Positions 62,265-64,000 of a DNA stretch of 64,000 bases are shown one piece after another. Within the stretch, counting starts at the first letter, position 1; every line of letters begins with the position of its first letter. The position numbers and the translations under genes are program-made. The stretch covers positions 3,038,001-3,102,000 of the forward strand of contig NZ_CP078089.1 in NCBI RefSeq assembly GCF_022701195.1, given 5' to 3'. The notes under the pieces are model-generated. The model had not been told where the DNA came from. It saw only the letters and a program-made list of their open reading frames with translations, and ran no database searches. This stretch comes from Allobaculum mucilyticum. Its GTDB lineage: Bacteria; Bacillota_I; Bacilli_A; Erysipelotrichales; Erysipelotrichaceae.

Positions 62265-63140
62265 ATGCATATCAACAAAGACAAGCTCGTTTCAATGGCC
62301 GTCAACGCAAACGTTGACCATCCGACCATCCGCTCGTACCGCGGCGGATTTGACGGCCGGGCGCGCATTACATTAGGAACCGGCGGCATCACCTATTCCC
62401 ATGCCATCGGCGATAACTGCATGGATCTTGCTGGCGATCATGTTGAACCAGGCGTTTCCATGGCCAATCCGGATTCCGGACAGAACGCTGCTGTCCAGAC
62501 CTTCTCCTGTGTCGGCAACGTCGTGACCTGCCTGAGCGGTCCGGCTGCCGGTGCCCAAGGCTTCGTAACTGGAACGCATGGCGGTGTTGAACATGCCATG
62601 GGATGGTTTGCGAAGGAAGATCTCGAAAAAATGCAGGGTGATGAGCGCTTCATGATCCGCACCTGCGGACAGGGCATGAAAGTTGAAGAAACGCCTGACG
62701 TATTCTGGATCAACCTGGATCCGGATCTGCTGGAAGTCATGGATCTGAAGATCGATGAAGAGGGAAAGCTCGTTTTCCCGGTCGTTACAATTCTTCCGCC
62801 TTACATGATGGGTTCGGGACTTGGCTCTTCTTCGCTGATGAGCGGCGATTACGACATCATGACGCAGGATAAGGAAGCCAATGAAAAATTCGGTCTGAAC
62901 AATCTGCGCTTTGGCGACTTCGTTGCGGTTCTCGATCACGATTCTACCTATGGTGCCCATTACAAAGACGGTTCCGTCACCATCGGCGTTGTCGTCCATT
63001 CCGATTCCTTTACATCCGGTCATGGACCTGGACTGACTGTCGTTGCTACATCGGAAAACGGAGCCATTAAGCCGGTCGTTGATGAAGAAGCGAACCTTCG
63101 CCGCTACTTTGGTCCGCTTGCGCAGCGCAAGGGGTTATGA
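62265..63140 (+). CDS. DUF4438 protein
   Basis: 291 residues. It resembles the DUF4438 family: NKDKLVSMAVNANVDHP at the start, then GITYSHAIGDNCMDLAGDHVEPGVS, GAQGFVTGTHGGVEHAM, VTILPPYMMGSGLGSSS, and HDSTYGAHYKDGSVTIGVVVHSDS. Conserved His and Asp residues suggest a metal enzyme, but activity is unknown. AGAGGAG precedes the ATG. The stop overlaps the priA start by 4 bases (ATGA). Confidence 0.82.
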   Translation: MHINKDKLVSMAVNANVDHPTIRSYRGGFDGRARITLGTGGITYSHAIGDNCMDLAGDHVEPGVSMANPDSGQNAAVQTFSCVGNVVTCLSGPAAGAQGFVTGTHGGVEHAMGWFAKEDLEKMQGDERFMIRTCGQGMKVEETPDVFWINLDPDLLEVMDLKIDEEGKLVFPVVTILPPYMMGSGLGSSSLMSGDYDIMTQDKEANEKFGLNNLRFGDFVAVLDHDSTYGAHYKDGSVTIGVVVHSDSFTSGHGPGLTVVATSENGAIKPVVDEEANLRRYFGPLAQRKGL

Positions 63141-64000
63141 GTTTTTATTCCGTCATCATTGAACACGAAAGCCTCGCTCTGGCCCGCACCTTTACCTATG
63201 CCTCCGATTTTGAAATCGAACCAGGCTGTCGCGTCACTGTTCCGTTTGGTGAGCAGAAACTGACCGGCATGGTCATTTGCAAGGTTCCTGAGCCCGAACA
63301 TCCGGAGTTTAAAATCCGCAAAATCATCGATGTCATTGACCCAGTACCGGTTTTAAGCAGCGAGCAGATTCAGCTTGCAGAATATCTCTCCTGGCAGACG
63401 GTTTCTTCTGTCATGTCGATGGTCAACTGTATGCTCCCATCCGCCCTCAGCTCAAAAACAAAACGCTCCGTTCTCTCCTCAACCGTCTGGCTGGTCCGTC
63501 AGGATGAACCGGCTGAAACAGAAGAACAGAAGAGTTCAGAATCTCTGACACCTTCTCAGCAGCAGGCTGCTGAGAAGATTGGTTCTGCAATGGAGCTGAG
63601 TCTTGCAAGAACGATTGTTTCGGACTACATGATCCAGACACTCATCTCAAAAGGGAAATACAGAAAAGAAAAGCGCAGCGTGTATGCGGCCGCACTGCCA
63701 AAACGGAAGCAGATCGAATGGCCGCAGCTGAACCCGGCACAGCAGAATGCACTGCAGGCGATAGAATCCTCAGACAATCCCGTCAGCGTTCTGTATGGCG
63801 TTACCGGTTCTGGCAAAACGGAGATTTATTACCATCTTGCCCGTAAAGCACTTGATGAGGGCAAGCAGGTTCTGATCCTTGTTCCGGAAATCGTGCTGAC
63901 CCCGATGATGGAGGAGCGTTTCCTTTCCCGGTTTAAAGAGGATGTCTATTCCTATCATTCCAGGCTGACCGATGCTCAGGCTCTGTCTGTCTGGAATTCC
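63137..64000 (+). CDS. priA: Primosomal protein N' (PriA helicase), 3'-truncated by the window edge
   Basis: 288 residues visible; the frame stays open to the last base. N-terminal DNA-binding part (ARTFTYASDFEIEPGCRVTVPFG, LAEYLSWQTVSSVMSMV), then the helicase start: LNPAQQNALQAI and Walker A VLYGVTGSGKTEIYYHL, with ILVPEIVLTPMM. PriA restarts stalled replication forks. The ATG overlaps the DUF4438 stop, so the genes are coupled. Confidence 0.95.
   Translation, partial: MSFYSVIIEHESLALARTFTYASDFEIEPGCRVTVPFGEQKLTGMVICKVPEPEHPEFKIRKIIDVIDPVPVLSSEQIQLAEYLSWQTVSSVMSMVNCMLPSALSSKTKRSVLSSTVWLVRQDEPAETEEQKSSESLTPSQQQAAEKIGSAMELSLARTIVSDYMIQTLISKGKYRKEKRSVYAAALPKRKQIEWPQLNPAQQNALQAIESSDNPVSVLYGVTGSGKTEIYYHLARKALDEGKQVLILVPEIVLTPMMEERFLSRFKEDVYSYHSRLTDAQALSVWNS

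Overview
The window reads as a chromosomal segment of a low-to-mid GC Firmicute (Bacillota), probably a gut anaerobe of the Erysipelotrichales type. The evidence is mixed. Firmicute-type housekeeping blocks are present (dnaG-rpoD-trmK, sepF-ylmH-T-box-ileS, dimeric-type glyS, long-form hpf). Anaerobic energy genes are present (Rnf complex, ApbE, rubredoxin, Fe-S flavoenzymes). A bile salt hydrolase-like enzyme points to the gut. The exact taxon is inference.

Layout. 1-3539: two tandem paralogous secreted or surface-type proteins, the first cut by the window edge and the second with an N-terminal zinc ribbon and one membrane segment. 3730-4727 (-): AzlCD branched-chain amino acid exporter. 4842-21471: a hydroaromatic-acid region. 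It holds two YdiB-like shikimate/quinate dehydrogenases, a chorismate mutase-shikimate kinase fusion, an Fe-S old-yellow-enzyme flavoprotein, a LysR regulator, an ABC exporter pair, a YdiM/YdiN-like MFS carrier, type I 3-dehydroquinate dehydratase and a TRAP transporter. A complete IS4-family element (16738-18389) sits between aroD and the TRAP genes. 21641-26142: bile salt hydrolase-like enzyme, CapA-like protein, radical SAM protein and DAHP synthase. 26572-33668: hpf, sepF, ylmH, T-box-controlled ileS, a Cof-type HAD phosphatase and a 53-residue rubredoxin. 34053-35591: a decayed IS1182-type transposase.

35973-43761 is an energy-conservation block: apbE (-), a DUF2975/HTH pair behind a perfect 14-bp inverted repeat, then rnfCDGEA, a 59-residue Cys-rich membrane protein, and a very short rnfB that lacks the usual C-terminal ferredoxin domains. 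ApbE would attach FMN to RnfD and RnfG, both of which carry SGATxT sites. 44077-63140 is largely housekeeping: PP2C phosphatase, PatB/MalY lyase, glyS, dnaG-rpoD-trmK, ispH, DEAD-box helicase, nfo, a Ser/Asp-rich CHAP-domain secreted protein, a metal-exporter-like permease, AI-2E family permease, SpoU methyltransferase and DUF4438. The window ends inside priA.

The most unusual points are the minimal RnfB with its small Cys-rich neighbour, the hydroaromatic utilisation region, and a 4 x 21 bp tandem repeat that multiplies the left arm of a transcription terminator. No rRNA, tRNA or CRISPR array was recognised.
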